From: a virus
Length of the DNA: 25,775 bases
Virus record (IMG/VR): IMGVR_UViG_3300034190_002269
Coordinates: 1 to 25,775 of that record
Direction: 5' to 3' (one strand)
How positions within the stretch are numbered: position 1 is the first letter of the stretch; every line of letters begins with the position of its first letter. Made by a program: the position numbers and the translations under genes. The notes beneath the pieces were generated by a model. The model was not told the origin of the DNA and did no database searches. It saw only the letters and a program-made list of their open reading frames with translations. Shown piece by piece: positions 1 to 8,813 of this stretch.

Positions 1-1776
1 GGTGTTTCCAGCCGCTGCGGTGTTAGCTGCTTGTAAGGCTGCTAGAGCATCAGCTTGAGCTTGTGCCTGTGCGGCAGCTTCTGCGGCGGCTTGCTCTGCC
101 GCTATTTTAGCTTGTTCTGCTAAAGCTCTCGCAGCTTCGTTATCCTGTTGTACTTTAGCTGTATAAGCTCTCTGTAACGGCATAGGTAGTGATATTCTTT
201 CACCTTCTGGGGCTGCGACCTTTTTTGAGACAGTCTCGTAAAACGCACGGTCTTCTAACATCTCAGTAAAGACAGTCTCAGCTACCTCTAGATATTTCTT
301 AGTTGCAGACGTAGCATCCATACCTGTTGTATCAATACCCGCTGTCGCTATAGCCATCCTTGCTTGGAAGTCTGTACTATTGTTTCCAACAGTGTATTGA
401 CCCATAGCATCGTTTTTCATATCCAAAGCGGTTTTCAAACTGGACACAATTGGGGTGTGGGATAGTTTAACTTGTGCGTTATTTAATAACACCTTTGGGT
501 CTTTTTCGTCTTTACCTACCTCAGAGTACAACCGCCCAACAGTGCCTTCAGATAACTGTAATTTGTTCTGTTCTATAATTTGATTGAGGGCTGATATACG
601 ACTTGCTTTATCTAATTTCTTGAACTTATCGCTGTATATCAATGCGTTTATTTTAGAAACAGCAACAGTCTCAAGAGCAGGGTCAACGTAGTCTTTAAGT
701 GAGCGCATTTGTGACTTAGCCGCGTTAATTTCCTTAAATACCTTTGGGTATTGTGCGATTAACTCAGGGGTCATACTGCTAGTATCAAAGTTACCTTGGG
801 CGAATTGGTTTAAATACTGCCCTAATAATTGCTCTTCCTCTTTTTTACGGAGTGCCTTGGCTTCTTGAGCCAAAGCTGTGTCTTCAGCATCACGTTCTGA
901 ACGGTGCTTCCGGTAGGATGTTTCGACAGCTACACGTTGCTCTGGTTTAAGCTTGAGTAACCCATTGTCACTACTGTCCATAATTAACTGATACAGACCG
1001 TCATCGTCATAGGCATCAGCGGTTGCTAACAGGTCTTTGACAACTTGTTCTTTAATCTTACCACCATCTAAGCCCTTACGAGCCGCCATACCAATTTCAC
1101 TATCGATATACCCGAATAGGTATGTACCGTCAGGATCATATGATGGGTGTGATGGGTTTGTTGTGTTCCTGTTAAGAACAGCCTGATCCACACGCTCAAG
1201 AATATTATCTGTTTCCTCTTGGATGATACGGTCACCAGTGTACTTAGCGTGTGCAGCGGTCATGTTGTGCATTGCTTCGTTAAACACAGGCATAGCACCC
1301 GAAATAGCAAACTGGTTGTCGCCCACAAGTGACCTTGCTTCACCGATCTTACCAGCCATCCAGTTTTGGAAGTCTTGAGGATCGTTACTGTTCTTACCTT
1401 CCCAAGTGTCGTACTCAGTCTTCCAAGATGTGTACTTCTTTTGCGCCCAGAGTTTCGACTGTCCTTCTCTGAAGGCCATCATAAACGCCAAGCTCTCTTG
1501 AGGGTACAGCTCTTTAGCCTTGATCTTTGCAGGGTCTTTGCCCGCACTATCGACCAGACTAGCCATCATACCGCGTTGTTTGTCGCTCTCGTCTTGTAGT
1601 TTCTTCTGACGGTCAGCGATGTCACTCGCTAGACCAAGAGCTTTAGATAAACCCCGTAGACCGCTGGTTTCTCTGACCTGAGTAGCGTAAGTTGACACAG
1701 GGGTAATTGAAGATTGAAATGCTCTTCGACCCGTCCCAACACTAGCTTGGAAGGTTCGTGAATTAGTCGTAGCCAT
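1..1776 (-). CDS. Internal virion protein, T7 gp15-like (3' end cut by window edge)
   Basis: The frame is open from the ATG at 1776 to the left edge, giving 592 codons with no stop, so the C-terminus is missing. The start has an AGGAAAGG Shine-Dalgarno sequence about 7 nt upstream. The product is hydrophilic and largely helical, with no signal peptide or membrane segment. The last 50 visible residues are extremely rich in Ala, Gln and Glu and look like a coiled coil. It follows the gp14-like gene by 14 nt, the position of gene 15 in T7, whose product (747 aa) is part of the ejected core channelling DNA across the cell envelope. The assignment rests mainly on gene order, size and composition, since I see no diagnostic motif. 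A fusion with gp16-type sequence further left cannot be excluded. Confidence 0.75.
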   Translation of the reverse strand, partial: MATTNSRTFQASVGTGRRAFQSSITPVSTYATQVRETSGLRGLSKALGLASDIADRQKKLQDESDKQRGMMASLVDSAGKDPAKIKAKELYPQESLAFMMAFREGQSKLWAQKKYTSWKTEYDTWEGKNSNDPQDFQNWMAGKIGEARSLVGDNQFAISGAMPVFNEAMHNMTAAHAKYTGDRIIQEETDNILERVDQAVLNRNTTNPSHPSYDPDGTYLFGYIDSEIGMAARKGLDGGKIKEQVVKDLLATADAYDDDGLYQLIMDSSDNGLLKLKPEQRVAVETSYRKHRSERDAEDTALAQEAKALRKKEEEQLLGQYLNQFAQGNFDTSSMTPELIAQYPKVFKEINAAKSQMRSLKDYVDPALETVAVSKINALIYSDKFKKLDKASRISALNQIIEQNKLQLSEGTVGRLYSEVGKDEKDPKVLLNNAQVKLSHTPIVSSLKTALDMKNDAMGQYTVGNNSTDFQARMAIATAGIDTTGMDATSATKKYLEVAETVFTEMLEDRAFYETVSKKVAAPEGERISLPMPLQRAYTAKVQQDNEAARALAEQAKIAAEQAAAEAAAQAQAQADALAALQAANTAAAGNT

Positions 1777-1790
1777 ATTCTAAACCTTTC

Positions 1791-2294
1791 CTAAACTGTG
1801 GTGAAATACTCATCAAATTTACCATCACCCGCAGCTTTGCCTAATGGATCAACCGCGCCCATAAGTGGGCTAGAGTTGTCCTCTGGTTGAGAGTTTATCT
1901 GTGATGTTACTTTGGCCTCTAGGCCAGCCATGTTTATAGCAAACTGTGTTTGGCGACTTCTAAGCTCTTGATAGAACCTGTTGTCTTCCCGCGCACCTTT
2001 GTTAACTACAGCAAAGAAACCTTCGTTGACTGATGTACCGTAAACCCCGCTGTCAGCGGCTTGGTTAATAACTTTTGATGCGTCATACCTGTTTGCTAAG
2101 TGTAATTCATAAGCTTCTTGCACAGCCTGAATGTTTTCATCTGAGAATTGCTGTTGTGCAGCGTCTGATTCATTGTTGTTGCTTGCTATCGCAGAAGCAC
2201 GATTTCTCTCTGACAGAGCGTTTTGCTCGTTAATTTCAGCTTGTTTTTCAATGATCCCTGAACCCACCGATAACGCAGTGCTAATATCACACAT
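1791..2294 (-). CDS. Internal virion protein, T7 gp14-like
   Basis: This 167-aa protein begins MCDISTALSVGSGIIEKQAE, like the MCDP-type N-terminus of T7 gp14 (196 aa), and continues as an Asn/Gln/Glu-rich helical stretch (residues 25-60). In T7, gp14 forms the outer-membrane part of the ejected DNA translocation channel. The ATG at 2294 has TAAGGA about 9 nt upstream and overlaps the end of the gp13-like gene by 8 nt, suggesting translational coupling. The gp15-like gene follows 14 nt downstream. Function is inferred from position, N-terminus and size. Confidence 0.72.
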   Translation of the reverse strand: MCDISTALSVGSGIIEKQAEINEQNALSERNRASAIASNNNESDAAQQQFSDENIQAVQEAYELHLANRYDASKVINQAADSGVYGTSVNEGFFAVVNKGAREDNRFYQELRSRQTQFAINMAGLEAKVTSQINSQPEDNSSPLMGAVDPLGKAAGDGKFDEYFTTV

Positions 2295-2754
2295 TACTTT
2301 GTATCCTTACAAATTCTATAAACGGCGCACCGATGGGGCCGTGGTTGAATCGCTGGATGAACTTAAAGCCACACCATTTCAACCAACGATGGTGAACTGT
2401 GTTTCGTGCATCCGTGATGTTTGTTAGGGCAGGGTATAAAGCTTGCATATCATCCACCCATTCCCTTGAGTGCCGCGCTAATAGCTTACGGCACCTAGGG
2501 TTTTGAAGAATGTCAGTAGCTAACATCCAGACCTTCCCAATTAGTGGGTTGTCAGTGGGGCAGACCCCAAAGATGATCACTGGTACTTCGCCTAAACAAG
2601 CCACCTTCATGTAAGGGCTGAAAAGCTTTCCCATAAACATGGCTGAATGTGCGGATGCGCCTGATTGCGCTGCGATCTCATCTTTATCTGATTGCCTCAT
2701 GTGATCAGCGATCCACACGAGGTCTTGGGGTTCTGCGTCCCTGACTGTATACAT
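2287..2754 (-). CDS. T7 gp13-like internal virion/assembly protein (DUF2833, GNAT-like)
   Basis: The 155-aa protein starts MYTVRDAEPQDLVWIADHMR and has the layout of the DUF2833 family, to which T7 gp13 (138 aa) belongs. This is a GNAT-like fold with a W-x-LATD strand around residues 70-75 and a C-terminal segment HHRWLKWCGFKFI that parallels the RFLKTIGAVF part of gp13. T7 gp13 is needed to assemble the internal core. I chose the ATG at 2754 because AAGGA lies 6 nt upstream. An ATG 54 nt earlier would sit inside the gp12 gene and has no better ribosome site. The start is separated from the gp12 stop by one base. Acetyltransferase activity is not implied. Confidence 0.75.
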   Translation of the reverse strand: MYTVRDAEPQDLVWIADHMRQSDKDEIAAQSGASAHSAMFMGKLFSPYMKVACLGEVPVIIFGVCPTDNPLIGKVWMLATDILQNPRCRKLLARHSREWVDDMQALYPALTNITDARNTVHHRWLKWCGFKFIQRFNHGPIGAPFIEFVRIQSNV

Positions 2755-2755
2755 A

Positions 2756-5086
2756 TTATATCCTTTTAGTCCTTGGGTAGTACATTGCGTCCCACTCAAT
2801 AGAACCAAAGGCGCAAGGGAATGGTTTGTCTGATGTCAGTTTAATGACTACTTCAGTGTTCTTTGACATCACAGGGAACCTAAATTCACCTGTGTCAAAA
2901 GGCATGGTATCTAGGATGTTACTTGATGATGCAAAGATACGCCCTGTGAACACATAGTAATTCTTGTTACGGTTCGTAGGTTTAACCTCGACAACAAAAT
3001 ACGAACTGTTTTGATACAAAACGGACATATAGCGTAATTGAACACGACCATCTTGAATCGCAACTTCACCGCTACCGGCTTCACCTCTGATATACTGCTG
3101 TGATACCTCAAACGAAAACGTGTAAGGAACCCCAACAGCCCAATCTGTAAGTGTTTCATCACCAGAGACTGTGTAAGTGCTATTGTTGACCTTTGTAGCT
3201 ACAAGGTTGTCCCCATAAGGGTTGGATTTTCGCCAAAACTCAAGGGTGTTTGCGTAGCTATAAGGAACAGTGATTGTCGTTGTGTCTGTTATTGTGTCAT
3301 AGACCGTGGTTGTCAGACTTCTGGTCAGCTTGTGATCAATCAAAAGAGGTGAATCAGATTGCACTGATACAGTCTCTTCTACTCTAACACGGCTCACATG
3401 GACATCACCGCCCATTTTGTAAACCATGATTAAATCTTGATCTACAAAACGGATACCAATGATCTCGATGTCATCAAACGTCCATTTAGACCATGCTGAT
3501 TGAACCTTCTGGTTACCATCAACGAACCACTTGTAGATATACAGTGTATTTAGGTCATTCTTAGACAGAGCAACCATGATATCTTCAAAAGTAGACACTG
3601 TAAGCCCTGTGATCCCTGTTGGGATATACTTAGGTACTTGAACAGTGGTCAAGGAAGCGTTGAACTGATCGTTGTCGCTGTCGATGTAAAGTTCACGCAT
3701 ACTTGCGTATGTTGGGCCATCAACAGTAAAGAACACGTTTGGGCCGGATGACACTGGTTGAACATCAATAGAACTATCGAAAGCTGTGGTAGGCTGTAGA
3801 CCGACAGTTTGGGGTGTAATTGTATCACCTTGGGTCACCTTAAATTGCTGCTTATCAGAGAACAACACAAGGTTATCTCCAAAAGCCACAGCGTGTTGAA
3901 GGTAGTTAATACGGCCTGTGGTTGATGCAACATCAATACGTTCAGTATCTAGTAACTGTGTGACAGTTGTTCTGAAATAATTCTCATAATTGTTTGTCTC
4001 TGACATGATGAGGTTTTCATCAGATAGCAGCCCCATACGTCCTTTGTACAAGAACATTGAGTTAATAGTATTGTTCACAAAGCTGGGCAGAGCGTTACTA
4101 TCATCATCACCAACTAAGCGGTCAATGTAAGTCTGCACCCCATAATCAAATGTTCCATCACCTTGATCCACTAAAGTGTGCATCATGGTTGCGTCATTAA
4201 AACTGTACTTTGCGTTCCAGCCGTATGTTTCAACCCATACTTGACCATCAAAATAAACCCAATAATCATCGCCATCTTCTTGAGCATCGCCCATGACTTT
4301 AACAAGTCTTCCTACACGCTCAGTAGGGGGTAAGTCAGAAAACTCTTGTATCTTATCTTGGATGATACGCATAGCTGCGCCGCCAAATTGATCTGTAACA
4401 GTGACAACAGCACCGACAGGTACATCAAAATACACAGTCGATCCCACTACCCCTACATTTGTGTTTCCTTTGGTTACCGCGTCCGCTCTAAGTTCCTCTG
4501 CGATCTCTGCGGTTCCTTCAAGTGCGGAAGCTGCGTCTACATTAGAATTAGTTGCTGTAGTAGCTTTTAGAACATTGTCTACATAAACAGCGTATGTTGT
4601 AGACGCCACGGCTCTTTTAATAAACACGGAGACACGGTTATAAGGGTCTAAGCGTGTGCCATCTTCAGCCGCCGCCGCTCCTGTTACTGTTTTTTCTCTA
4701 TTAAGAACAAAAGTTGTGTCAGCAATGGTCACAAACCGAAAGGATGAAGCTGGTTTTGTTGTTGTGAGATAGCCATCAGCGTTGTCACCGATGACCGTGC
4801 GTCCATTTCCAGTTTCAATATCGAACACTTGGATAGTACCGTTACCAGCCACAATGACGTACTTGTCAGAGCCTGATTTTTTAATAACGTGGATCGCTGT
4901 GTCTGTAGAGATGTTACCTAGTCCCAATGTGGACATATAGGTGGCGTTGGGACGTTTCTGTAGCCCAGACACCACAGACATATAAGCGTTCTCTGCGGCT
5001 TCACATGAGGTACGCAGCCGTGTTGGGGCGGGCTGTTGTGAGACCCCATTGATGAGGTTCGGTATAGAACTGCTAACGAGTGGCAT
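2756..5086 (-). CDS. Tail tubular protein B, T7 gp12-like (tail nozzle)
   Basis: The 776-aa product is close to the 794 aa of T7 gp12. Its N-terminus (MPLVSSSIPNLINGVSQQPA, then RLRTSCEAAENAYMSVVSGL) is the hallmark of this family. gp12 forms the hexameric nozzle that extends the tail below the gp11 adaptor. The rest is beta-rich, with many Thr/Asp/Asn residues. The ATG at 5086 is preceded by GAGG about 7 nt upstream, and the gene follows the gp11 stop by 3 nt. Confidence 0.95.
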   Translation of the reverse strand: MPLVSSSIPNLINGVSQQPAPTRLRTSCEAAENAYMSVVSGLQKRPNATYMSTLGLGNISTDTAIHVIKKSGSDKYVIVAGNGTIQVFDIETGNGRTVIGDNADGYLTTTKPASSFRFVTIADTTFVLNREKTVTGAAAAEDGTRLDPYNRVSVFIKRAVASTTYAVYVDNVLKATTATNSNVDAASALEGTAEIAEELRADAVTKGNTNVGVVGSTVYFDVPVGAVVTVTDQFGGAAMRIIQDKIQEFSDLPPTERVGRLVKVMGDAQEDGDDYWVYFDGQVWVETYGWNAKYSFNDATMMHTLVDQGDGTFDYGVQTYIDRLVGDDDSNALPSFVNNTINSMFLYKGRMGLLSDENLIMSETNNYENYFRTTVTQLLDTERIDVASTTGRINYLQHAVAFGDNLVLFSDKQQFKVTQGDTITPQTVGLQPTTAFDSSIDVQPVSSGPNVFFTVDGPTYASMRELYIDSDNDQFNASLTTVQVPKYIPTGITGLTVSTFEDIMVALSKNDLNTLYIYKWFVDGNQKVQSAWSKWTFDDIEIIGIRFVDQDLIMVYKMGGDVHVSRVRVEETVSVQSDSPLLIDHKLTRSLTTTVYDTITDTTTITVPYSYANTLEFWRKSNPYGDNLVATKVNNSTYTVSGDETLTDWAVGVPYTFSFEVSQQYIRGEAGSGEVAIQDGRVQLRYMSVLYQNSSYFVVEVKPTNRNKNYYVFTGRIFASSSNILDTMPFDTGEFRFPVMSKNTEVVIKLTSDKPFPCAFGSIEWDAMYYPRTKRI

Positions 5087-5089
5087 AGC

Positions 5090-5683
5090 TTACCTCATTG
5101 TAAAGTAATTACGTTGTAAAATGGTACTTGTTGAATAACTGTCGTGGAGAAGGTTGTGATCAGACGCTTCAGCGTGTTCTGACTTCAACGCTGCCATTGC
5201 GTTATCTTCGTCTTTCATGTTGAAAGATGAGACTGTAGGTGTACCAAGGAGCCGTTCTTGGAAAATCCTTGCGGCTCTGACTGTAATATACCTACGGGCT
5301 GTTTCAGGTATTTCATCAAAATCCAACCCTTGAACAATATCTAGGGTGACTGGTTCTGAAATAGTAAATGTATGTTTGATAACATCGTAAAGGAAACGTC
5401 CCCGTTGAACGTAGTTCTTATCAACATTCTGTCCTGTGGTATCTACACGGAGAGTGTTGAGAGGAAGTTGTATTCTATTTGATGTTGTAGGTGAAAATTC
5501 TCTATGAATATCAATGTTGAACCACCAGCCCATAGACTGAACTTCACGGTTCACTGAGGCTAGGATGGTTCGTGCTATGCCAGCATCAACAACATCAGGG
5601 TCATTGAGTGTCGTGACAGGGCTTTCACCGATATTCGTCAGCATCACATTGATTGCTTCAAGTTCTGTTGTTTGCTGTAGCAC
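5090..5683 (-). CDS. Tail tubular protein A, T7 gp11-like (gatekeeper/adaptor)
   Basis: The 197-aa protein matches the gp11 family in length (T7: 196 aa) and sequence: an N-terminal LEAINVMLTNIGESPVTTL, then REVQSMGWWFNIDIHREF around residues 46-63, then LPLNTLRVD. gp11 forms the dodecameric ring joining portal to nozzle. The gene is the first after the terminator that follows the capsid gene and sits directly before gp12, as in T7. Its mRNA must come from read-through of that terminator, because I see no phage promoter between capsid and gp11. Confidence 0.95.
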   Translation of the reverse strand: MLQQTTELEAINVMLTNIGESPVTTLNDPDVVDAGIARTILASVNREVQSMGWWFNIDIHREFSPTTSNRIQLPLNTLRVDTTGQNVDKNYVQRGRFLYDVIKHTFTISEPVTLDIVQGLDFDEIPETARRYITVRAARIFQERLLGTPTVSSFNMKDEDNAMAALKSEHAEASDHNLLHDSYSTSTILQRNYFTMR

Positions 5684-5694
5684 GGCTAACTCCT

Positions 5695-5732
5695 AAAAAG
5701 AAAAAAGGGAGAACCTAATTAAAGGCTCTCCC
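5695..5732 (-). terminator. Rho-independent terminator after the capsid gene (T7 T-phi position)
   Basis: Read on the minus strand, GGGAGAGCC and GGTTCTCCC pair around a short AT-rich loop (one mismatch), followed at once by TTTTTTC and more T. It lies 8 nt beyond the capsid stop and before gp11, exactly where T7 has T-phi after gene 10, so it should raise capsid mRNA relative to tail mRNA. Confidence 0.88.
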
Positions 5733-5740
5733 TAGGGGTA

Positions 5741-6700
5741 TTAAGCGGCAGTGATGCCGATCATGCACTCTGGGCGCAAGATACCATGTCCGACAGCCAT
5801 TTTACTGACCATCAATGTACCTTGGCGGCGAATATCATATTCGGCCTCAGAAGCAACATCCATCAACTGTACGCAGCCGATAGCTTGTGGTGTCAGGATC
5901 AAGGCGTTCAGCCCTGATGCGTCTACATCATACTTAGCTAGATTAGGAACACCTGTTCCTGTAGTTGTATGATTGATTGCCATGTTGTTAGACTTGACGA
6001 TCTCAATACCAGCTACACGCAGAACTTTACCATCTGAGTAATCACCGTTGCCACCACTGAAATCACGATTCAGGATTTTGTCATCCTGAACGAGTTTGTA
6101 GTAGATAGCTGGTGGTACGATAGCAAAGCGTCCTTCAGAAGCTACGTTCTTACCATCCAGCTTTTCAGCGGCTGTGTAGAACGCGGCTAGAAGAGCCGTT
6201 GATGTTGTTACACCACCAAGTGACACAGCTTCTGATGTATCCATATCAGCAAGTGTCTTTGTTGGCGGGGTCAACACATTAGTAGCGGCAAGTGACAGTA
6301 CATTACGGTCAAAGGTTTGAGCCAATGCTTGCCCCATCTGCTTTGAGTATTCACTGCGAACAGAGTAGTGGTTCTTGGCTTCGTCAATGTTACTGATGAA
6401 GCTATGTGAGATCAACAGGTCATCAATTGTGATGACAACTTCTGAATGATCCACACTTGAACCTGTGATTTCAGAACCCGCTGTGTGATACTCAGCATCG
6501 ATTTTACCGATTGCAGGGAACTGGTATGATTTACCGTTTGTGATCTTACGGGTACGAGTGCGCTCTTTCATTACTGTGTTTGCGTTGAAAGTGGTTAGAA
6601 CCTCACCGCTCCACAGTTTTAGAAACAGTTCATTATTGTCCGATCCAGCAACACCGTTAGGGGTGTTTAGACCAAGACGGGAAGGTACAGCATTAGCCAT
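5741..6700 (-). CDS. Major capsid protein, T7 gp10-like
   Basis: The 319-aa protein (T7 gp10A 345 aa) has the T7-type capsid beginning MANAVPSRLGLNTPNGV, followed by ELFLKLWSGEVLTTF and a TRKITNGKSYQFPAIGK segment near residue 55. It ends with VGHGILRPECMIGI. It forms the icosahedral shell. I chose the ATG at 6700 because GAGGAC lies about 10 nt upstream. The 22 codons the open frame adds upstream look like leader, not protein. A terminator follows immediately. No phage-type promoter is visible in the 134-nt leader, unlike T7, where gene 10 has its own strong promoter. Confidence 0.93.
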   Translation of the reverse strand: MANAVPSRLGLNTPNGVAGSDNNELFLKLWSGEVLTTFNANTVMKERTRTRKITNGKSYQFPAIGKIDAEYHTAGSEITGSSVDHSEVVITIDDLLISHSFISNIDEAKNHYSVRSEYSKQMGQALAQTFDRNVLSLAATNVLTPPTKTLADMDTSEAVSLGGVTTSTALLAAFYTAAEKLDGKNVASEGRFAIVPPAIYYKLVQDDKILNRDFSGGNGDYSDGKVLRVAGIEIVKSNNMAINHTTTGTGVPNLAKYDVDASGLNALILTPQAIGCVQLMDVASEAEYDIRRQGTLMVSKMAVGHGILRPECMIGITAA

Positions 6701-6834
6701 ATCTGGTAGTCCTCTTCGTTTGGATTGATTGATACGTTGGTTTTGAACGTGCCAGCCTTTGTCCAAAGGTTATCCACCGCAGTGGGCCAGAGGTTAGTCA
6801 GTTGTCATTGTTCGTTAGTAGTCCTCGTCAGGAC
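6701..6834 (-). other. Capsid gene leader with three short hairpins
   Basis: This 134-nt gap contains no gene. It holds three perfect short inverted repeats: AGTCCT/AGGACT with a 4-nt loop (6820-6835), CCAC/GTGG with a 4-nt loop (6774-6785) and CCTTTG/CAAAGG with a 2-nt loop (6756-6769). None is followed by a T run on the minus strand. They could be RNA processing or stabilising structures in front of the capsid message, which is my inference by analogy with RNase III sites in T7. Confidence 0.45.
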
Positions 6835-7059
6835 TTATTTGCGACCTCTATTCTTAGAGATGCTTTCGATTCTAAGGTTGCTTGTGCTGTTATTACGGGG
6901 GTTGCGATCTTTATGATCCACATCCTTCCCCGCAACCGCGGCTGCACCCTTTTTCTTAATCATTAAGCGGCGGGCCATAACTCTTCCAGCCCGCCTTTTA
7001 ATTTGTTCAGGTTTACCGTGATACTCACGATATTCCTTCTTATAATTTCTGTGTGCCAT
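6835..7059 (-). CDS. Small HNH endonuclease
   Basis: The 74-aa, very basic protein starts MAHRNYKKEYREYHGKPEQI. Its C-terminal half carries an HNH-type core, KDVDHKDRNPRNNSTSNLRI (residues 45-64), ending in NRGRK. Such short HNH proteins are common in T7-like phages and are thought to be mobile nicking enzymes or packaging-associated nucleases. The gene follows the ribonucleotide reductase gene by 27 nt, with AGAGG about 8 nt before the ATG. It is too short to contain a separate DNA-targeting domain. Its place next to an auxiliary gene inside the head-gene cluster suggests it may have helped move that segment. Confidence 0.82.
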   Translation of the reverse strand: MAHRNYKKEYREYHGKPEQIKRRAGRVMARRLMIKKKGAAAVAGKDVDHKDRNPRNNSTSNLRIESISKNRGRK

Positions 7060-7086
7060 CAGAGATACCTCTCTTCTAACGCACCT

Positions 7087-8799
7087 TTACTCACAACTTT
7101 TTTGTCCCGTGGAAGGATCAATAAAGCAAGCTTCAGCCTTTGGTTCTTCAATAGGATCATCAGTTTTAGCTTCGTTGAGTATCCCAAAACGCTTACCTGA
7201 AGCCCTAAAAGTTGTAATTCCCTTACAACCCGCTTCCCAAGCATCGTAATACAATTTCTTAAACTCTTCGTAAGTGACATCATCACCGACATTACAAGTT
7301 TTAGAGACCGCGCTATCCACGAACTTACTAGCGAGAGCGAGAACCGCGAGGTGTTCTTGTGCCGATATTTCGTTAGCAGTCCGTCCAGCCACACCGTTGG
7401 CATAAGCATAATCATTAACCCTTTCGGTTGTGGCTCCTGTGAAGTTCTGGATTGTCCGGTCATAGAACAGAGCAAATGGTGGTTCGATACCGCTGGATAC
7501 GTTATCCGCTGTTAGACTGATCGTCCCCGTTGGAGCGATGGATGTCAGGTGCGAATTACGGATACCCTGCTTCTTGATCTTCTCTTGTACCCAAGGTGAC
7601 AAAGTTTTCACGAATTGGCTGGCGAGATATTCTTCTGCCTTGTAGAGCGGGAACGAGCCTTTTTCCACGGCAAGATCACTTGAGGTGGCGTATGTGTAGT
7701 CACGCAGTGTTTCCATGACTTTCTTAGTGAACTCCATGAAACTTGGTGACGCATACGGGAACCCCATCATCTCTGCCGCATTAGCTAATCCTGTGACACC
7801 TAACCCCATACGGCGTTTGTTGTGGGCTTCGATCTCTTGTTCTTTAAGAGGGTAGATCGTACGGTCAACGATGTTATCCATAGCACGGGTAACGTGAGTG
7901 ATGTCGTGGGTGAACAAGCCGTAATCAAAAGCACCATCAACAACGTATTTTACTAGGTTAAATGATCCTAATAGACACGCTCCATTAGCTGGCAACGGTT
8001 GTTCGGCACAAGGATTTGTGGCATCCAGACGTTCACAATAATTAAGATTATTCATCTTGTTCATTGTGTCTAGAAAAACCACTCCGGGTTCAGCCCAATC
8101 GTAGGTTGAACGCATCACCTTTTCCCACAGCATAACTGGATCAACGTACTTATAGACGCGACCTTCAAATGTCAGGGGGAACTTAGTGCCATCACGGAGT
8201 GCAACCATGAAATCATCAGTGACACCGATTGAGATATTGAAACCTGTCAGTGACGTACTGTCGTTTTTAGCTGTGATAAATTCTTCGATACAAGGATGAT
8301 TTACGTTCAAAATTGCCATCTGCGCCCCTCTACGGTGACCGCTAGATGCGATGCACTGGCAGACAGCATCAAAGATACCCATAAAGCTAATAGGGCCGGA
8401 TGCCTTACTATCTAGGGTTTTAATAAGATCACCGCGAGGACGGATGTTGGAAAAGTTATAACCAATACCGCCGCCCATACGCATGGTGAAAGCAGCTTCC
8501 TTTGCGGCTTCCATGATTGAGGTCATGTTATCTTCAATAGTAGATGATACGAAACAATTGAAAGCTGTTGTCTGGCGGGACGATCCCGCAGCGTTTTGAA
8601 CTCTACCGGCTGGTAGGAACCGTTGATGCTTGATGGCATCCTTAAAGTTGACACGGTGGTTCTCATCGTCCTTGAGTGCGTGAGCAATACGGGCAACCTT
8701 CATGTTGAAAGTCTCTCCGTCTGCACGGTACTTAATTGCATCAATCTCATCTGAGAGTTGTGTCTTTGGCCCGTACTCGATTGTATTAGGTAGGTTCAT
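7087..8799 (-). CDS. nrdJ: Class II (B12-dependent) ribonucleotide reductase
   Basis: The 570-aa protein reduces ribonucleotides to deoxyribonucleotides for phage DNA synthesis. Visible family features are FNCFVSS (C82, one of the redox pair), the active-site NPCAEQPL (C264, E266), CLLGSFNL (C275, the second redox Cys) and a late GCKGITTFRASGKR. Two further Cys lie in the last 15 residues, suitable for re-reduction by thioredoxin. There is no N-terminal ATP-cone and no partner small-subunit gene nearby, which supports the single-chain adenosylcobalamin-dependent class over class I. The ATG at 8799 has GGAG 9 nt upstream. An ATG 27 nt earlier lacks this. It sits between the scaffold and capsid genes, an unusual place. 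Confidence 0.88.
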   Translation of the reverse strand: MNLPNTIEYGPKTQLSDEIDAIKYRADGETFNMKVARIAHALKDDENHRVNFKDAIKHQRFLPAGRVQNAAGSSRQTTAFNCFVSSTIEDNMTSIMEAAKEAAFTMRMGGGIGYNFSNIRPRGDLIKTLDSKASGPISFMGIFDAVCQCIASSGHRRGAQMAILNVNHPCIEEFITAKNDSTSLTGFNISIGVTDDFMVALRDGTKFPLTFEGRVYKYVDPVMLWEKVMRSTYDWAEPGVVFLDTMNKMNNLNYCERLDATNPCAEQPLPANGACLLGSFNLVKYVVDGAFDYGLFTHDITHVTRAMDNIVDRTIYPLKEQEIEAHNKRRMGLGVTGLANAAEMMGFPYASPSFMEFTKKVMETLRDYTYATSSDLAVEKGSFPLYKAEEYLASQFVKTLSPWVQEKIKKQGIRNSHLTSIAPTGTISLTADNVSSGIEPPFALFYDRTIQNFTGATTERVNDYAYANGVAGRTANEISAQEHLAVLALASKFVDSAVSKTCNVGDDVTYEEFKKLYYDAWEAGCKGITTFRASGKRFGILNEAKTDDPIEEPKAEACFIDPSTGQKSCE

Positions 8800-8813
8800 G
8801 TATATTGGCTCCT

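Noticed and set aside
6820-6835. Hairpin after the HNH gene as a terminator
   Set aside because: It is a perfect 6-bp stem but has no T run on the minus strand, and a terminator here would cut off the capsid gene.
7059-7475. 138-aa open frame on the minus strand
   Set aside because: It lies out of frame inside the ribonucleotide reductase gene, whose motifs are clear, and has no ribosome site or recognisable protein features.
7547-7566. Promoter-like AGGTGCGAATTAC inside the reductase gene
   Set aside because: It keeps only part of the consensus (about 11 of the first 16 bases), lies within conserved coding sequence and is not near a start codon.
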